A stretch of DNA of 56,704 nucleotides from the NCBI GenBank assembly GCA_945879145.1, contig CAMCUZ010000014.1, forward strand, positions 1 to 56,704. Direction: 5' to 3'. Of the stretch, positions 40,962 through 50,289 are shown one piece after another. A program made the translations under genes and the position numbers. The notes under the pieces were generated by a model that was not told the DNA's origin, did no database searches, and saw nothing but the letters and a program-made list of their open reading frames with translations. The number at the start of each line of letters is the position of its first letter. The stretch's first letter is position 1. The stretch comes from an uncultured Mediterranea sp. (lineage in GTDB: Bacteria; Bacteroidota; Bacteroidia; Bacteroidales; Bacteroidaceae).

Positions 40962-40992
40962 CGAAGTTACGGAATTATTTCCGTATAGCAAA
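40962..40992 (-). promoter_or_regulatory. Promoter of serC
   Basis: On the minus strand a -33 TTTG (40989-40992), a 19-bp spacer and a -7 TAACTTCG (40962-40969, one mismatch), 55 bp before the start codon. The spacer contains an inverted repeat (CGGAAATAATTCCG), a possible regulator site. Confidence 0.65.
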
Positions 40993-41069
40993 TCTTTCCT
41001 TATAAAAAAGCATCATTCAGGGGCGAATCCCTTCTATTTTTATATATTTTCGGTATAAATATACGCAAA

Positions 41070-41091
41070 TTTGTTATCTTACAATAACAAA
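41070..41091 (-). terminator. Hairpin after the DEAD-box gene
   Basis: TTTGTTAT (41070-41077) pairs with ATAACAAA (41084-41091). It sits in the 346-bp gap between the helicase stop and serC, which otherwise holds only the serC promoter and AT-rich sequence. The stem is AT-rich, so termination strength is uncertain. Confidence 0.4.
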
Positions 41092-41253
41092 ATCCCCCTC
41101 ACTACTTACAAAACAAACAATTTCTCACACTGAAAAAGCAAAACAATAACCAAAATAAAGAATACAGAGACTAAAATGACATTATGTAATAAAACAATAT
41201 GTTTAATAGCAATAATACGGTATGTTTAGTAACATATTTCTATTCATTCCACC

Positions 41254-42588
41254 CTATTTCGCCTCTTCAATCAACGTTTTCTGTCCCTTCAGTTTTTCAC
41301 CCTGCACCAAGGCAAGCAACTGCTTCACCTTATCGCGGCGCACAGCCACAAAGGCATGATGATCCATCACATCTACACTCCCCACATCGTCGCGCCCCAA
41401 TCCTCCTTTTTTATAAAGGAAGCCCACGATGTCGATTTTGTTCACCTTGTCTTTCTTACCTCGACCAATGTACAGGGTGGTCCATCGGCTCTTGGGCACT
41501 TTCTGGCCCTCTTTTACCTCAAACGAAGGGATATCCTGCGGGACATAGTTGGGCAACTGCTCCTCCGCATGAAGAATGAGGAATGAGGTACCGGTGGATT
41601 GCCAACGGGCGGTACGGCCATTGCGGTGGGTGAAAGCCTCCTCATTGACCGGCAGATGATAGTGCACCACATGATCCACATCCGCAATATCCAATCCACG
41701 CGCGGCCAAATCCGTTGAGACCAGCACCGGACAGGAGCCGTTGCGAAACTTATAAAGTGCCTTCTCACGCAAGGGTTGCTCCATGCCGCCATGAAAGGCA
41801 TCGCAGGGGAACTTCTTCGAACGGAGAAAGGCCACCACGCGCTCCACACTCTCCCGATAGTTGACAAAGACCAGGGTCGATGCGCTGCCCAATGTGCAGA
41901 GCAACTGAAACAGGGTCTCGAGCTTATCCTTCTGTGGCGAATCCACCCGCTGTAGAAGCAGCCGATCGCTCACCTTCTCTTCGGTCAAGTAATCCAAGCG
42001 GATATAGTGGTTATCGGCTAACCGCTGCCCTACAAAGTCGGGAATCGCTTCAGCATCTGTAGCCGAAAGCAAGACGCGCTTCTTCAGCAAGGGCAGCTGA
42101 CCAATCACCTCAGCCATCTCTTCTTGAAAGCCCAGCTCCAACGACTTGTCGAACTCATCAATCACCAGCAGTTCCACTGTATCAGCCTGGAAGTTCTGTT
42201 TATGCAGATGGTCGTTCATACGGCCTGGGGTAGCCACAATCACCTCGGGAGCGAGGGCCTTCATGGTACGATGCTCCTCCATAGCCGGTCGACCACCGTA
42301 GCAGCTCATCACGTGGAATGCGCTCTTCATCTGCTTCATCACCTGCTCCGTCTGGAGTGCCAACTCACGCGAAGGGACCAGCACGACCGCTTTGACCTGG
42401 CCCTGCTGTTCAACAGGCAAGCCCTCCAGCCATTCTACCAGGGGCAACAGATAAGCCAGCGTCTTGCCCGAACCTGTGGGCGATAGCAACACCAAGTCAC
42501 TCGGTTTACGAAAAGCCTCCGCTGTGGCCTCTTGCATCGGGGTAAGCCTTTCAATCTTCAAATTACGATATAGCACATCGCGATTCAT
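41254..42588 (-). CDS. DEAD-box RNA helicase, DbpA-like
   Basis: The 444-residue ATP-dependent RNA helicase has Walker A SPTGSGKT, PSRELALQT, TPGR, a Walker B reading DEFD instead of DEAD, SATD at motif III, and HRNGRTAR at motif VI. The C-terminal 70 residues (RWTTLYIGRGKKDKVNKIDIVGFLYKKGG...) match the DbpA RNA-binding domain, which in E. coli binds 23S rRNA hairpin 92, so a role in large-subunit assembly is likely. It is monocistronic. The DEFD and SATD variants look like a lineage trait rather than damage, since all other motifs are intact. Confidence 0.9.
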   Translation of the reverse strand: MNRDVLYRNLKIERLTPMQEATAEAFRKPSDLVLLSPTGSGKTLAYLLPLVEWLEGLPVEQQGQVKAVVLVPSRELALQTEQVMKQMKSAFHVMSCYGGRPAMEEHRTMKALAPEVIVATPGRMNDHLHKQNFQADTVELLVIDEFDKSLELGFQEEMAEVIGQLPLLKKRVLLSATDAEAIPDFVGQRLADNHYIRLDYLTEEKVSDRLLLQRVDSPQKDKLETLFQLLCTLGSASTLVFVNYRESVERVVAFLRSKKFPCDAFHGGMEQPLREKALYKFRNGSCPVLVSTDLAARGLDIADVDHVVHYHLPVNEEAFTHRNGRTARWQSTGTSFLILHAEEQLPNYVPQDIPSFEVKEGQKVPKSRWTTLYIGRGKKDKVNKIDIVGFLYKKGGLGRDDVGSVDVMDHHAFVAVRRDKVKQLLALVQGEKLKGQKTLIEEAK

Positions 42589-42632
42589 ACCTATTATCTC
42601 CTATACCTTATTATATATATGTAGCAAAAAGA

Positions 42633-42697
42633 AACGGATTACACGCTTTGCACTGCCCACCTCACAGGTAAGCCAGACAACCCGCGTGTAATCCGTT
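42633..42697 (-). terminator. Terminator of the nqr operon
   Basis: Exact 14-bp arms AACGGATTACACGC (42633-42646) and GCGTGTAATCCGTT (42684-42697); on the minus strand the stem is followed by TCTTTTTGC. It lies about 40 bp after the nqrF stop codon. Confidence 0.85.
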
Positions 42698-42737
42698 GAA
42701 ACGTTGATTGGAAAATCAATCCCTCCTGATCGAGCGA

Positions 42738-44006
42738 TTAACCACCAAAGTTATCATACATAATCGAGCTCTCCTCAACGCCAAGGTCAGTCAGCATAGC
42801 GACAACTGCCTTCGACATCGGGCCAGGACCGCACATGTAGTACTCGATATCCTCAGGAGCTTCGTGATCTTTCAGATAAGTGTTGAGCATCACCTGATGA
42901 ACGAAGCCAGCGGTGTACTTCACGCCCTTTGCATCAGCAGCAGGATCGGGACGGTCGAGTGCCAAGTGGAAGTGGAAGTTGGGATATTCCTTCTCCAGTC
43001 CGAGGAAGTCGTCGAGATAGAACACTTCGTTCAGTGCACGAGCACCATAGAAGTAGTGCATCTCGCGGTCGGTAGTGTGGAGCGTCTTGGTCATGTGCAT
43101 GATCTGTGCACGCAACGGAGCCATACCGGCACCACCACCTACCCAAATCATCTCACGCTTCGAGTCGAAGTGCGGGTGGAAATCACCGTAAGGACCACTC
43201 ATCATCACCTTATCACCCGGCTTGAGGGTAAAGATGTACGACGAAGCAATACCCGGGTTCACATCCATAAAGCCACTACGATCGGGCTTGAAGGGAGGTG
43301 TAGCAATACGCACTGTCAGCATGAAGACATCGCCTTCAGCAGGATAGTTAGCCATAGAGTAGGCACGGATGGTAGGTTCGGGGTTCACACACTTCAAAGG
43401 GAAGAGGCCGAACTTCTGCCAAGCAGGCAGGTACTCATCACCAATCAGGCTCTTGTCGATATCCTTGTCATAATCCATGCTGAAAGCAGGAATCTTAATC
43501 TGTGCATACGAACCAGGCAGGAAGTCCATGTGAGCACCCTTAGGCAGCTGCACCTTGAACTCCTTGATGAAGGTAGCCACGTTCTTGTTGCTGATTACCG
43601 TACATTCGTACTCCTTTACACCCATGACTGAATCGGGCACCTTGATACCCAAATCGCCTTTTACCTTGCATTGGCAGGCCAAACGCCAGTGGTCTTTGAT
43701 TTGCTTACGGGTGAAGTGGCCCTTTTCAGAGTCCAGAATCTCGCCGCCGCCCTCAACGACCTGACATTTACACTGTCCGCACGAGCCCTTACCACCACAA
43801 GCCGAAGGCAAGAAGATGCCCTTTTCAGCCAGGGTTCCAAGCAGGCTTCCGCCCTGCCCTACAGAGACCGTGTCTTTTTCATTAATGGTCACATTCACGT
43901 TGCCAGAGGGAACCAGGAACTTCTTGGCCACCAGCAGAATCACCACAAGCAGAAGAATCACCACGAGGAATACTCCAATGCTTGCTAATATCAAATTCAT
44001 ATCCAT
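42738..44006 (-). CDS. nqrF: Na+-translocating NADH:quinone reductase subunit F
   Basis: NqrF takes electrons from NADH into the sodium pump. The 422-residue protein has an N-terminal membrane helix (about 5-28). A [2Fe-2S] ferredoxin domain follows with Cys70, Cys76, Cys79 and Cys111. The FAD/NADH reductase domain includes RAYSMANYPAE (FAD), GPYGDFHPH, WVGGGAGMAPLRAQI (NADH) and EYYMCGPGPMSKAV, ending in the family's YDNFGG. It is the last gene of the complete nqrABCDEF operon, 18 bp after nqrE. Confidence 0.97.
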   Translation of the reverse strand: MDMNLILASIGVFLVVILLLVVILLVAKKFLVPSGNVNVTINEKDTVSVGQGGSLLGTLAEKGIFLPSACGGKGSCGQCKCQVVEGGGEILDSEKGHFTRKQIKDHWRLACQCKVKGDLGIKVPDSVMGVKEYECTVISNKNVATFIKEFKVQLPKGAHMDFLPGSYAQIKIPAFSMDYDKDIDKSLIGDEYLPAWQKFGLFPLKCVNPEPTIRAYSMANYPAEGDVFMLTVRIATPPFKPDRSGFMDVNPGIASSYIFTLKPGDKVMMSGPYGDFHPHFDSKREMIWVGGGAGMAPLRAQIMHMTKTLHTTDREMHYFYGARALNEVFYLDDFLGLEKEYPNFHFHLALDRPDPAADAKGVKYTAGFVHQVMLNTYLKDHEAPEDIEYYMCGPGPMSKAVVAMLTDLGVEESSIMYDNFGG

Positions 44007-44024
44007 TGTATATTCCTTTCTTTA

Positions 44025-44651
44025 TTAGATGTTCAAACCAGAGAAACACATAAAGGCCATGGCCATCAGACCTACGGTGATGAACGTGATACCCAGTCCA
44101 CGCAGGGGAGCCGGCACATCTGAGTAAGCCATCTTCTCGCGGATAGCAGCCAGACCGACGATAGCCATCAGCCAGCCAATACCTGAACCCAACGCATAAC
44201 CCAGTGCGTCAACCACACCGCCAATAAACTTCGGATCACTATTGCCCAAACCAATACGCTGCTGCATGAAGAGCGACGCACCCATGATGGCGCAGTTCAC
44301 GGCAATCAGCGGCAGGAAGATACCGAGCGAAGCATAGAGCGAGGGGCTGAAGCGCTCCACAATCATCTCTACCAGCTGCACGATACCGGCAATCACCGCA
44401 ATAAAGAGGATAAAGCTCAAGAAACTCAAGTCCACGCCTTCCACCAGGGCATTGGCGCCAAGGACCTTCGTCTGGAGCAGGTAGTTGACCGGGAGCGTTA
44501 CCACCAGTACGAAGGTAACGGCAATACCCAGTCCGAGGGCAGTCTTCACATTCTTCGATACAGCCAGATACGAGCACATACCGAGGAAGAATGCGAATAT
44601 CATGTTGTCCACAAAAATCGAGCGGACGAATAAACTAAAGAAATGTTCCAT
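44025..44651 (-). CDS. nqrE: Na+-NQR subunit E
   Basis: The 208-residue integral membrane subunit has six helices. Two half-membrane helices carry the conserved cysteines [12 protein letters not shown] and [11 protein letters not shown], which with NqrD hold the intramembrane iron centre. [14 protein letters not shown] at the N-terminus and [17 protein letters not shown] are typical. It lies between nqrD and nqrF with gaps of about 24 and 18 bp. Confidence 0.96.
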   Translation of the reverse strand: MEHFFSLFVRSIFVDNMIFAFFLGMCSYLAVSKNVKTALGLGIAVTFVLVVTLPVNYLLQTKVLGANALVEGVDLSFLSFILFIAVIAGIVQLVEMIVERFSPSLYASLGIFLPLIAVNCAIMGASLFMQQRIGLGNSDPKFIGGVVDALGYALGSGIGWLMAIVGLAAIREKMAYSDVPAPLRGLGITFITVGLMAMAFMCFSGLNI

Positions 44652-44675
44652 ATCTTACGAATTGAATCAGTCTAT

Positions 44676-45311
44676 TTATTTTTCTTGCAATTCCTTGTTG
44701 TGTGCACGTTGGTACCAGATGATGCAAGCCACGATAATCAGAGCCATCGGGGGCATCAGCATCAAGCCGTTGTTCACATAGCCCATCTCCTTGAGCCAAT
44801 CCCAGTTAAGGATATTGAAACCCAGAAGCGTACCCGAGCCGAGCAGTTCACGGAAGAAAGCCACGATAATCAAGATCTTGGCATAACCCAATCCACTGCC
44901 GATACCGTCGAGACACGACTCCCAGGGTCCGTTCTGCATGGCAAAAGCCTCGAGACGGCCCATCAAGATACAGTTGGTAATAATCAAGCCCACATACACT
45001 GAGAGCTGCACGCTTACGTCGTAGGCAAAGGCCTTGAGGATTTCGCTCACGATGGTGACCAGCGCAGCGACCACCACCAGCTGCACGATGATACGGATGC
45101 GGTTGGGCACCGTCTTGCGCAGCAACGAGATGACCACATTGGCGAAAGCTGTAATGACCGTCACCGAGAGGCCCATCACGATGGCCGGTTCCAACTTGGC
45201 CGTCACAGCCAGCGCCGAGCAGATACCCAGCACCTGCACCGTAACGGGGTTGTTCAGGCTCAGCGGAGCAGAGAAAATTTCCTTATTCTCTTTAGAAAAA
45301 AGTTTTCCCAT
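44676..45311 (-). CDS. nqrD: Na+-NQR subunit D
   Basis: The 211-residue membrane subunit is paralogous to NqrE, with the cysteine segments [10 protein letters not shown] and [17 protein letters not shown] that complete the iron site. [26 protein letters not shown] is the NqrD N-terminus. The C-terminal tail after the last helix is charged ([11 protein letters not shown]). It starts 4 bp after nqrC ends. Confidence 0.96.
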   Translation of the reverse strand: MGKLFSKENKEIFSAPLSLNNPVTVQVLGICSALAVTAKLEPAIVMGLSVTVITAFANVVISLLRKTVPNRIRIIVQLVVVAALVTIVSEILKAFAYDVSVQLSVYVGLIITNCILMGRLEAFAMQNGPWESCLDGIGSGLGYAKILIIVAFFRELLGSGTLLGFNILNWDWLKEMGYVNNGLMLMPPMALIIVACIIWYQRAHNKELQEK

Positions 45312-45315
45312 AATC

Positions 45316-46008
45316 TTATTCCTCCTCGTTCTGTTTAGAAGTTAAAAAAGCTTTGTACTCACTGAGGCAGTTGTGAAGCATATCCTTCACACCCATTGAA
45401 GTGATAGTACCACCTGAGATACCATCCACCTGGTAATCGGCATCTACTACCTTACCATTCTTGACCACTTCGAGCGCTACCTCACCCTCTTTCACCGACT
45501 TGCGGCCAGGGAACTGGTCCTTGAACTTGGCGCTGGTGATTTCGGCACCCAGACCGGGGGTCTCGCTGGCATGAGAGAAATAGACGCCATAGACCGTATC
45601 CTTGTCACCATCCAGTGCCACATAGCCCCAGATAGCGCCCCAAAGACCTGCACCATAGACGGGGAACACATACTTGGTTTCACCCTCTACCTCAGCCACG
45701 AAGACGTGCAGACGTTGGTTCTCCTTAGCCTCCTTTTCGTAGGCAGTTACAAACTGGCCCGTGTATTCCACCAGCGAGCCGTCGGCCTGCATCACCATGT
45801 CAGCCTTTACATACTTATTATATTCTGCATCGGCATCTTTCACCTCGTTCACCTTGAGGGCAGAGAGGATCTGCTTCTTGGTGTCAAGCTCCACGTTCTT
45901 GTTCTGTGTCTCTTTGAGCGACGAGCTCACAAAGGCCAGCAGGAATGCCACGATGACAACCATCACCGAGGCATAAATGATTGTATAACTATTGCTATTG
46001 GTATTCAT
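45316..46008 (-). CDS. nqrC: Na+-NQR subunit C
   Basis: NqrC carries a covalent FMN on the outer face of the membrane. The 230-residue protein has one N-terminal helix (about 9-29). The flavinylation motif DGISGGT at 195-201 offers Thr201 as the FMN-bearing residue; the usual motif is (S/T)GAT, here SGGT. Attachment needs an ApbE-type transferase, which is not in this window. The start at 46008 ([12 protein letters not shown]) is preferred because longer starts overlap the end of nqrB. Confidence 0.95.
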   Translation of the reverse strand: MNTNSNSYTIIYASVMVVIVAFLLAFVSSSLKETQNKNVELDTKKQILSALKVNEVKDADAEYNKYVKADMVMQADGSLVEYTGQFVTAYEKEAKENQRLHVFVAEVEGETKYVFPVYGAGLWGAIWGYVALDGDKDTVYGVYFSHASETPGLGAEITSAKFKDQFPGRKSVKEGEVALEVVKNGKVVDADYQVDGISGGTITSMGVKDMLHNCLSEYKAFLTSKQNEEE

Positions 46009-46022
46009 AAGTCTATCCCATT

Positions 46023-47195
46023 TTAACATGTTCTTTTCGCACGGCGACTGATGTTTTTCTGAACCACACAGTAGTCAATCAGCGGAGCAAAGATATTCAT
46101 CAACAAGATGGCCAGCATCATGCCCTCGGGGTAACCGGGGTTGAGCACACGGATTACGATAGCCATCACACCAATCAAGAAGCCATAAATGTACTTACCC
46201 GTCTCGGTACGAGCTGAAGTGACAGGGTCAGTAGCCATAAAGACCGCACCAAAGCAGAATCCGCCCAGCACGAGGTGTTCGTACCAAGGCATGTGAGCAA
46301 TCGCCGTGTCAGGACCGATGGCATTGAATACCCAACCCATGAAGGCACCGCCCACAAAAACAGAGAGCATCACCTTCCAGCTGGCAATACCCGTCCAGAG
46401 CAACAGGATAGCACCCAGCGCAATGGCAATGACACTGGTTTCACCGATAGAACCGGGAATCAGACCCGTAATCATCTCATTCAGCGAATAGGGCATGTCG
46501 GCCACCTGACCAGCAGGAGTTGTAGCAGCAATACCCAGCGGGGTAGCCACCGTCAATCCATCTACCTGCTGACCCAGTCCCAGGATAGAGTCGCCTGATA
46601 CCCAAACGGCATCACCCGACATCTTGGTAGGATAAGCAAAGAAAAGGAACGCGCGCGTGATGAGCGCCACGTTGAAGACGTTCATACCCGTACCGCCAAA
46701 CACCTCCTTGGCAAAGATGACCGAGAAGGCCGTGGCCACAGCCAGAATCCAGAGCGGGCAATCTACAGGAACAATCATCGGGATCAGCATACCCGAAACG
46801 AGGAATCCCTCTTGGATTTCCTCCTTCTTCCACTGAGCCACAACAAATTCGATACCCAGACCTACCACGTAGGATACAATAATCTTGGGCAGAACAGCCA
46901 GGAAACCGTAGGCAAACAGTTCGCAGAAGCTACCCTCAATGCCTGCAGCCTTAAAATGCTGATAGCCCACATTGTACATACCAAAGAGCAGAGCAGGAAT
47001 CAGCGCGATGACCACCATCGACATGATGCGTTTGCTGTCGATGGCATCATGAATGTGCGTGCCCGTCTTCGCCGTGGTGTTGGGGACGAACAAGAAGGTC
47101 TCAAAACCGTCGAACACCGAGCGAAATGCGTGCAGCTTGCCTCCCTCTTCAAAGTTCGGCTTTATCTTATCGAGATAATTTCTTAACGCTTTCAT
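46023..47195 (-). CDS. nqrB: Na+-NQR subunit B
   Basis: The 390-residue membrane subunit has about ten helices and forms the sodium path. The covalent FMN motif is DGLTVATPL (212-220) with Thr218 the likely attachment site. KEVFGGTGMNVFNVALITRAFLFFAYP and MATDPVTSARTETGKYIYGF are conserved. The N-terminal cytoplasmic stretch (MKALRNYLDKIKPNFEEGGKLHAF) is typical of NqrB and absent from RnfD, which settles the NQR rather than RNF identity. It is between nqrA (35-bp gap) and nqrC (14-bp gap). Confidence 0.96.
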   Translation of the reverse strand: MKALRNYLDKIKPNFEEGGKLHAFRSVFDGFETFLFVPNTTAKTGTHIHDAIDSKRIMSMVVIALIPALLFGMYNVGYQHFKAAGIEGSFCELFAYGFLAVLPKIIVSYVVGLGIEFVVAQWKKEEIQEGFLVSGMLIPMIVPVDCPLWILAVATAFSVIFAKEVFGGTGMNVFNVALITRAFLFFAYPTKMSGDAVWVSGDSILGLGQQVDGLTVATPLGIAATTPAGQVADMPYSLNEMITGLIPGSIGETSVIAIALGAILLLWTGIASWKVMLSVFVGGAFMGWVFNAIGPDTAIAHMPWYEHLVLGGFCFGAVFMATDPVTSARTETGKYIYGFLIGVMAIVIRVLNPGYPEGMMLAILLMNIFAPLIDYCVVQKNISRRAKRTC

Positions 47196-47230
47196 TTAAT
47201 TTAGTTTATTTGATTTTCAGTTTATCCATA

Positions 47231-48583
47231 TTACGCCATCTCTGCACGCAGCATATCGAGTCCAGCACGGACAATACGCTGAATCTCCACCTTTGAAGAG
47301 CAAACGAATTCGCAAAGGGCAAAGTCTTCGGGAGCTACCTCGTAGATACCCAGAGCCTCCATACGGTCGATGTCGCCAGCGATGATTGCTTTCAGCAGGT
47401 ATTCAGGGAAGATATCCATGGGGAATACGCGGTCATATTCGCCCGACATGATCATGTGGCGCTCGCCACCCTTGATACGGGCATCGATGACATACTCCTT
47501 CTTCTTGCCCATCAGCCAAGAGAAGTACGAGTGGTTCACGCTGTATTCGCCAAAGCGGGGCATGATCCAGCCCAGCATTTCGTGGGTTTCGTCACCCTCG
47601 GGGATTACAGTCACCTGGCTATCGAATGCACCCAGGTAGTCGTTGGCCTTGATCTGCTTGCCGGTCAGCACGTTGCCGCTGATGTAGCGCAGGTCCTTGC
47701 CCTTGCTCACCTTATCCTTGAGCACATCGGTCAGTAGCGCAGCGGTCTTCAGTTTGACGTAGGTAGGTTTCACTACCTCACTGCCTGTGATAGCCACCTT
47801 GCGCGTCATATCCACCCGTCCGGTATTCATCAGTCGTCCGATGAAGATGACCACCTCGGGCGATACGGTCCAAACGGTTTCACCCTTGGCAATGGGAGCG
47901 AGGTGATTGATCTGCACACCTACGTTGCCCGCAGGATGCGGTCCGTCAAAGGCGGTGACGGTCACATTCTTGGCCTGTGTCAAGGCCGTAGCCGTCTGCT
48001 TCGCACTGATGCTCAGGTAGGTTTTGGCCATCTTCGCCAGTGCATCCAGACCCGTCTGGAAGTTAGCCTCATCTCCCTGGAGCTGGAACTCAAAGTCGGG
48101 AGCCAAGGGAGCGCTGTTGAAGGCCGATACGAAGATAGCCTTCGGCTCTACGCTGGGGTCAGCAATGACATCGTATGGACGCTGACGGAAGAATGCAAAC
48201 ATACCCGCATTGAGCAGCGCCTCTTTGACTTGGGCAGCCGTCATGCGGGTAGGATCCATTTTGCCGAACTCTTCATAGTCCTGTTCGGCAGCAGCCTCCA
48301 CCACGATGCGCAGCACTTTGCGGCGCTCGCCGCGCTCCACACTCGTTACTACGCCACTTACGGGCGAAACAAATTTCACTTCGGGATGGTTCTTGTCAAC
48401 AAACAAGGGACCTCCGGCCATCACATATTCCTGTTCCTTCACGACCACTTTGGGTTTTACGCCCGTAAAATCGTCAGGAATCAGCGCATAGAACCCCGGT
48501 TCCTTCACCGATGTGAGTTCTGCTGCAGCCTTACCTTTCAGGTTAATGTCAAGGCCTTTACGTAATTTGATTACATTTGCCAT
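47231..48583 (-). CDS. nqrA: Na+-NQR subunit A
   Basis: The 450-residue cytoplasmic subunit of the sodium pump is related to RnfC but lacks its FeS cysteines. MANVIKLRKGLDINLKGKA is the typical NqrA N-terminus, with barrel-sandwich motifs VVVKEQEYVMAGGPLFVDK and VSPVSGVV. It heads the operon. The ATG at 48583 is chosen over one eight codons upstream that would lie almost at the transcript start. Confidence 0.96.
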   Translation of the reverse strand: MANVIKLRKGLDINLKGKAAAELTSVKEPGFYALIPDDFTGVKPKVVVKEQEYVMAGGPLFVDKNHPEVKFVSPVSGVVTSVERGERRKVLRIVVEAAAEQDYEEFGKMDPTRMTAAQVKEALLNAGMFAFFRQRPYDVIADPSVEPKAIFVSAFNSAPLAPDFEFQLQGDEANFQTGLDALAKMAKTYLSISAKQTATALTQAKNVTVTAFDGPHPAGNVGVQINHLAPIAKGETVWTVSPEVVIFIGRLMNTGRVDMTRKVAITGSEVVKPTYVKLKTAALLTDVLKDKVSKGKDLRYISGNVLTGKQIKANDYLGAFDSQVTVIPEGDETHEMLGWIMPRFGEYSVNHSYFSWLMGKKKEYVIDARIKGGERHMIMSGEYDRVFPMDIFPEYLLKAIIAGDIDRMEALGIYEVAPEDFALCEFVCSSKVEIQRIVRAGLDMLRAEMA

Positions 48584-48617
48584 GCTTATATAAAATAATG
48601 GTTTCAATAATTTGCTG

Positions 48618-48625
48618 CAAAATTA
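48618..48625 (-). promoter_or_regulatory. -7 box of the nqr operon
   Basis: TAATTTTG on the minus strand, 34 bp before nqrA, matches the -7 consensus. No exact TTTG at -33, so another determinant may contribute. Confidence 0.5.
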
Positions 48626-48831
48626 GCAAAAAATTATGTGAAATACACGAAAAAAACAGAATGAAATAAAGAGAAAATTCATCAAATCGCCCCGTTTGCG
48701 CACACGCCACCCTTATCACAAGCTTTTCACCCCTCCCATACGAGGCATATTCCATGCTCAACCCGTAGCGATGCCGTACAAATCCCGCTGCAATACCACA
48801 CAAACCTCGTAGGTCTTATCCCCCCCTGTAG

Positions 48832-48910
48832 CCTGTAGGGGCGCCAGATTTTGCGCCCTGCATACCGCAATCGTGGGTGAATTCAGGGCGGAAAATATTC
48901 CGCCCCTACA
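48832..48910. repeat. REP/BIME-like palindromic element, copy 3
   Basis: CCTGTAGGGGCG (48832-48843) and CGCCCCTACA (48901-48910) form the outer arms, with the palindrome GGGCGGAAAATATTCCGCCC at the right end. ATACCGCAA and GGGTGAATTC words recall copy 1. It fills most of the 413-bp gap between nqrA and the asparaginase gene, which has no gene. Confidence 0.8.
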
Positions 48911-48996
48911 AAATGATGAGATTCTATTCAACGAAATCGCAGAAGAGCCCGATTACACCCACAAAAGCAATAGTAAGGGATGAGGCGTCCTGTACA

Positions 48997-50043
48997 TCAA
49001 AGATAATTCGTGGTGATTTCTCCGGCAAGATTGGAGTTCATCCGTTCCCTGACTTCCTGTTGCGACAGGCCGTGCCCTAAGAGGAACATCAGTTTGGTCA
49101 CAGCACACTCAGGCGTACTGTCGTATCCACTCACCACCCCAGCCTGCAGCAATTGCAGTCCGGTTTCGTAACGCCCCATTTCCACGGCTCCACTTTGGCA
49201 TTGCGTGATATTGACCACCACAATACCCCGTTCGGCAGCCTCTGTCAGTTGGCGAATCAGCCACTCCTTCTGCGGCGCATTACCCGAGCCAAACGTCTTC
49301 AGCACCACAGCCTTCAGCCCCGGCACATGCAGCACGGAGTGGATGATACTCTCTTGAATACCAGGGAAGAGGGTCAGCATCACTACATTCGTATCAAACA
49401 GGTAGTGCGGCTTCATAGGAAGCGACGGGTTAGGCCTGCGTATCAAGTGGTTGTTGTAGCGAATATGGATGCCCACCTTGGCCAATGAGGGGTAGTTGAA
49501 CGAGCGGAATGCGTTGAAATTCTCCGCATTGATTTTTGTGGTACGATTTCCACGCATCAACTCGTTCTCGAAGAAGATGCACACTTCAGGCACCACGGGT
49601 GAGCCGTCGGAATGCTTAGCCGCTGCAATTTCGATGGCCGTAATCAAGTTCTCCTTACCGTCCGTGCGCAATGTACCAATAGGCAGTTGCGAGCCGGTGA
49701 GAATCACGGGCTTAGCCAGGTTCTCGAGCATAAAGCTGAGTGCCGATGCCGTATATGCCATCGTGTCCGTACCATGCAAAATAACAAAGCCGTCAAAATG
49801 GTCGTAGTTGTAGTTGATAATCCGTACGATTTTGGCCCAGAAAGCCGGTTCCATGTCCGACGAGTCGATGGGTGGCGTAAAGGCATACGACGCAATGCGG
49901 TAATTGAACCGCTTCAGCTCGGGCACCTGCTTTTGCAGTTGGTCGAAGTTGAAGTTCTCCAAGGCACCCGTTTCGGGATTCTCAATCATCCCGATGGTAC
50001 CCCCAGTATAAATAAGGAGTACAGAGGGGCAATTTACATTCAT
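48997..50043 (-). CDS. Type I L-asparaginase
   Basis: It hydrolyses asparagine to aspartate and ammonia. The 348-residue protein has both catalytic threonine motifs: LLIYTGGTIGM at about 10-20 and HGTDTMAYTASALSFM at about 90-105, plus the Asp-Ser pair of IDSSDME. There is no signal peptide, which fits the cytoplasmic type I (AnsA-like) enzyme. It is monocistronic. ATG 50043 gives the usual N-terminus (MNVNCPSVLLIYTGG); an ATG at 50049 adds two residues. Confidence 0.93.
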   Translation of the reverse strand: MNVNCPSVLLIYTGGTIGMIENPETGALENFNFDQLQKQVPELKRFNYRIASYAFTPPIDSSDMEPAFWAKIVRIINYNYDHFDGFVILHGTDTMAYTASALSFMLENLAKPVILTGSQLPIGTLRTDGKENLITAIEIAAAKHSDGSPVVPEVCIFFENELMRGNRTTKINAENFNAFRSFNYPSLAKVGIHIRYNNHLIRRPNPSLPMKPHYLFDTNVVMLTLFPGIQESIIHSVLHVPGLKAVVLKTFGSGNAPQKEWLIRQLTEAAERGIVVVNITQCQSGAVEMGRYETGLQLLQAGVVSGYDSTPECAVTKLMFLLGHGLSQQEVRERMNSNLAGEITTNYL

Positions 50044-50081
50044 GAACATGGCAGCAGCGATTAGGTGAAACTTTCTGGCTG

Positions 50082-50112
50082 CAAAGTTAATTGTTTTAAA
50101 CGAACAATCCAA
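50082..50112 (-). promoter_or_regulatory. Promoter of the asparaginase gene
   Basis: On the minus strand a -7 TAACTTTG (50082-50089), 20-bp spacer, and -33 TTG (50110-50112), 39 bp before the start codon. It excludes the longer open frame to 50181. Confidence 0.7.
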
Positions 50113-50260
50113 TGCCCTCGACAGAATAATACGAGGTAAAAAGGAAGAAAGTTGCCAAATGCGAACGTAAACTTGACACATTTAACCACTCCAAATAGTT
50201 ATTTTTTATTAATAATCTACGAAGAGAGAGAGAAATAAGGTTTATATGGACAAATAAACG

Positions 50261-50268
50261 TATATTTG
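50261..50268 (+). promoter_or_regulatory. -7 box of the exopolysaccharide-type operon
   Basis: TATATTTG matches TAnnTTTG 21 bp before the LruC-protein start. The -33 region has no TTTG at standard distance, which suggests a regulated promoter. I see no other box before the downstream genes, so this may drive all five. Confidence 0.5.
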
Positions 50269-50289
50269 TGAGCCATAAAATATGTATAT

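Noticed and set aside
42738..48583. RNF complex instead of Na+-NQR
   Set aside because: NqrA lacks the FeS cysteines of RnfC, NqrB has its own N-terminal extension, NqrF has the ferredoxin plus FAD/NADH domains, and no RnfB is present.
48584..48996. A small gene between nqrA and the asparaginase gene
   Set aside because: The only open frames run through the promoter and the palindromic element and do not look like protein.
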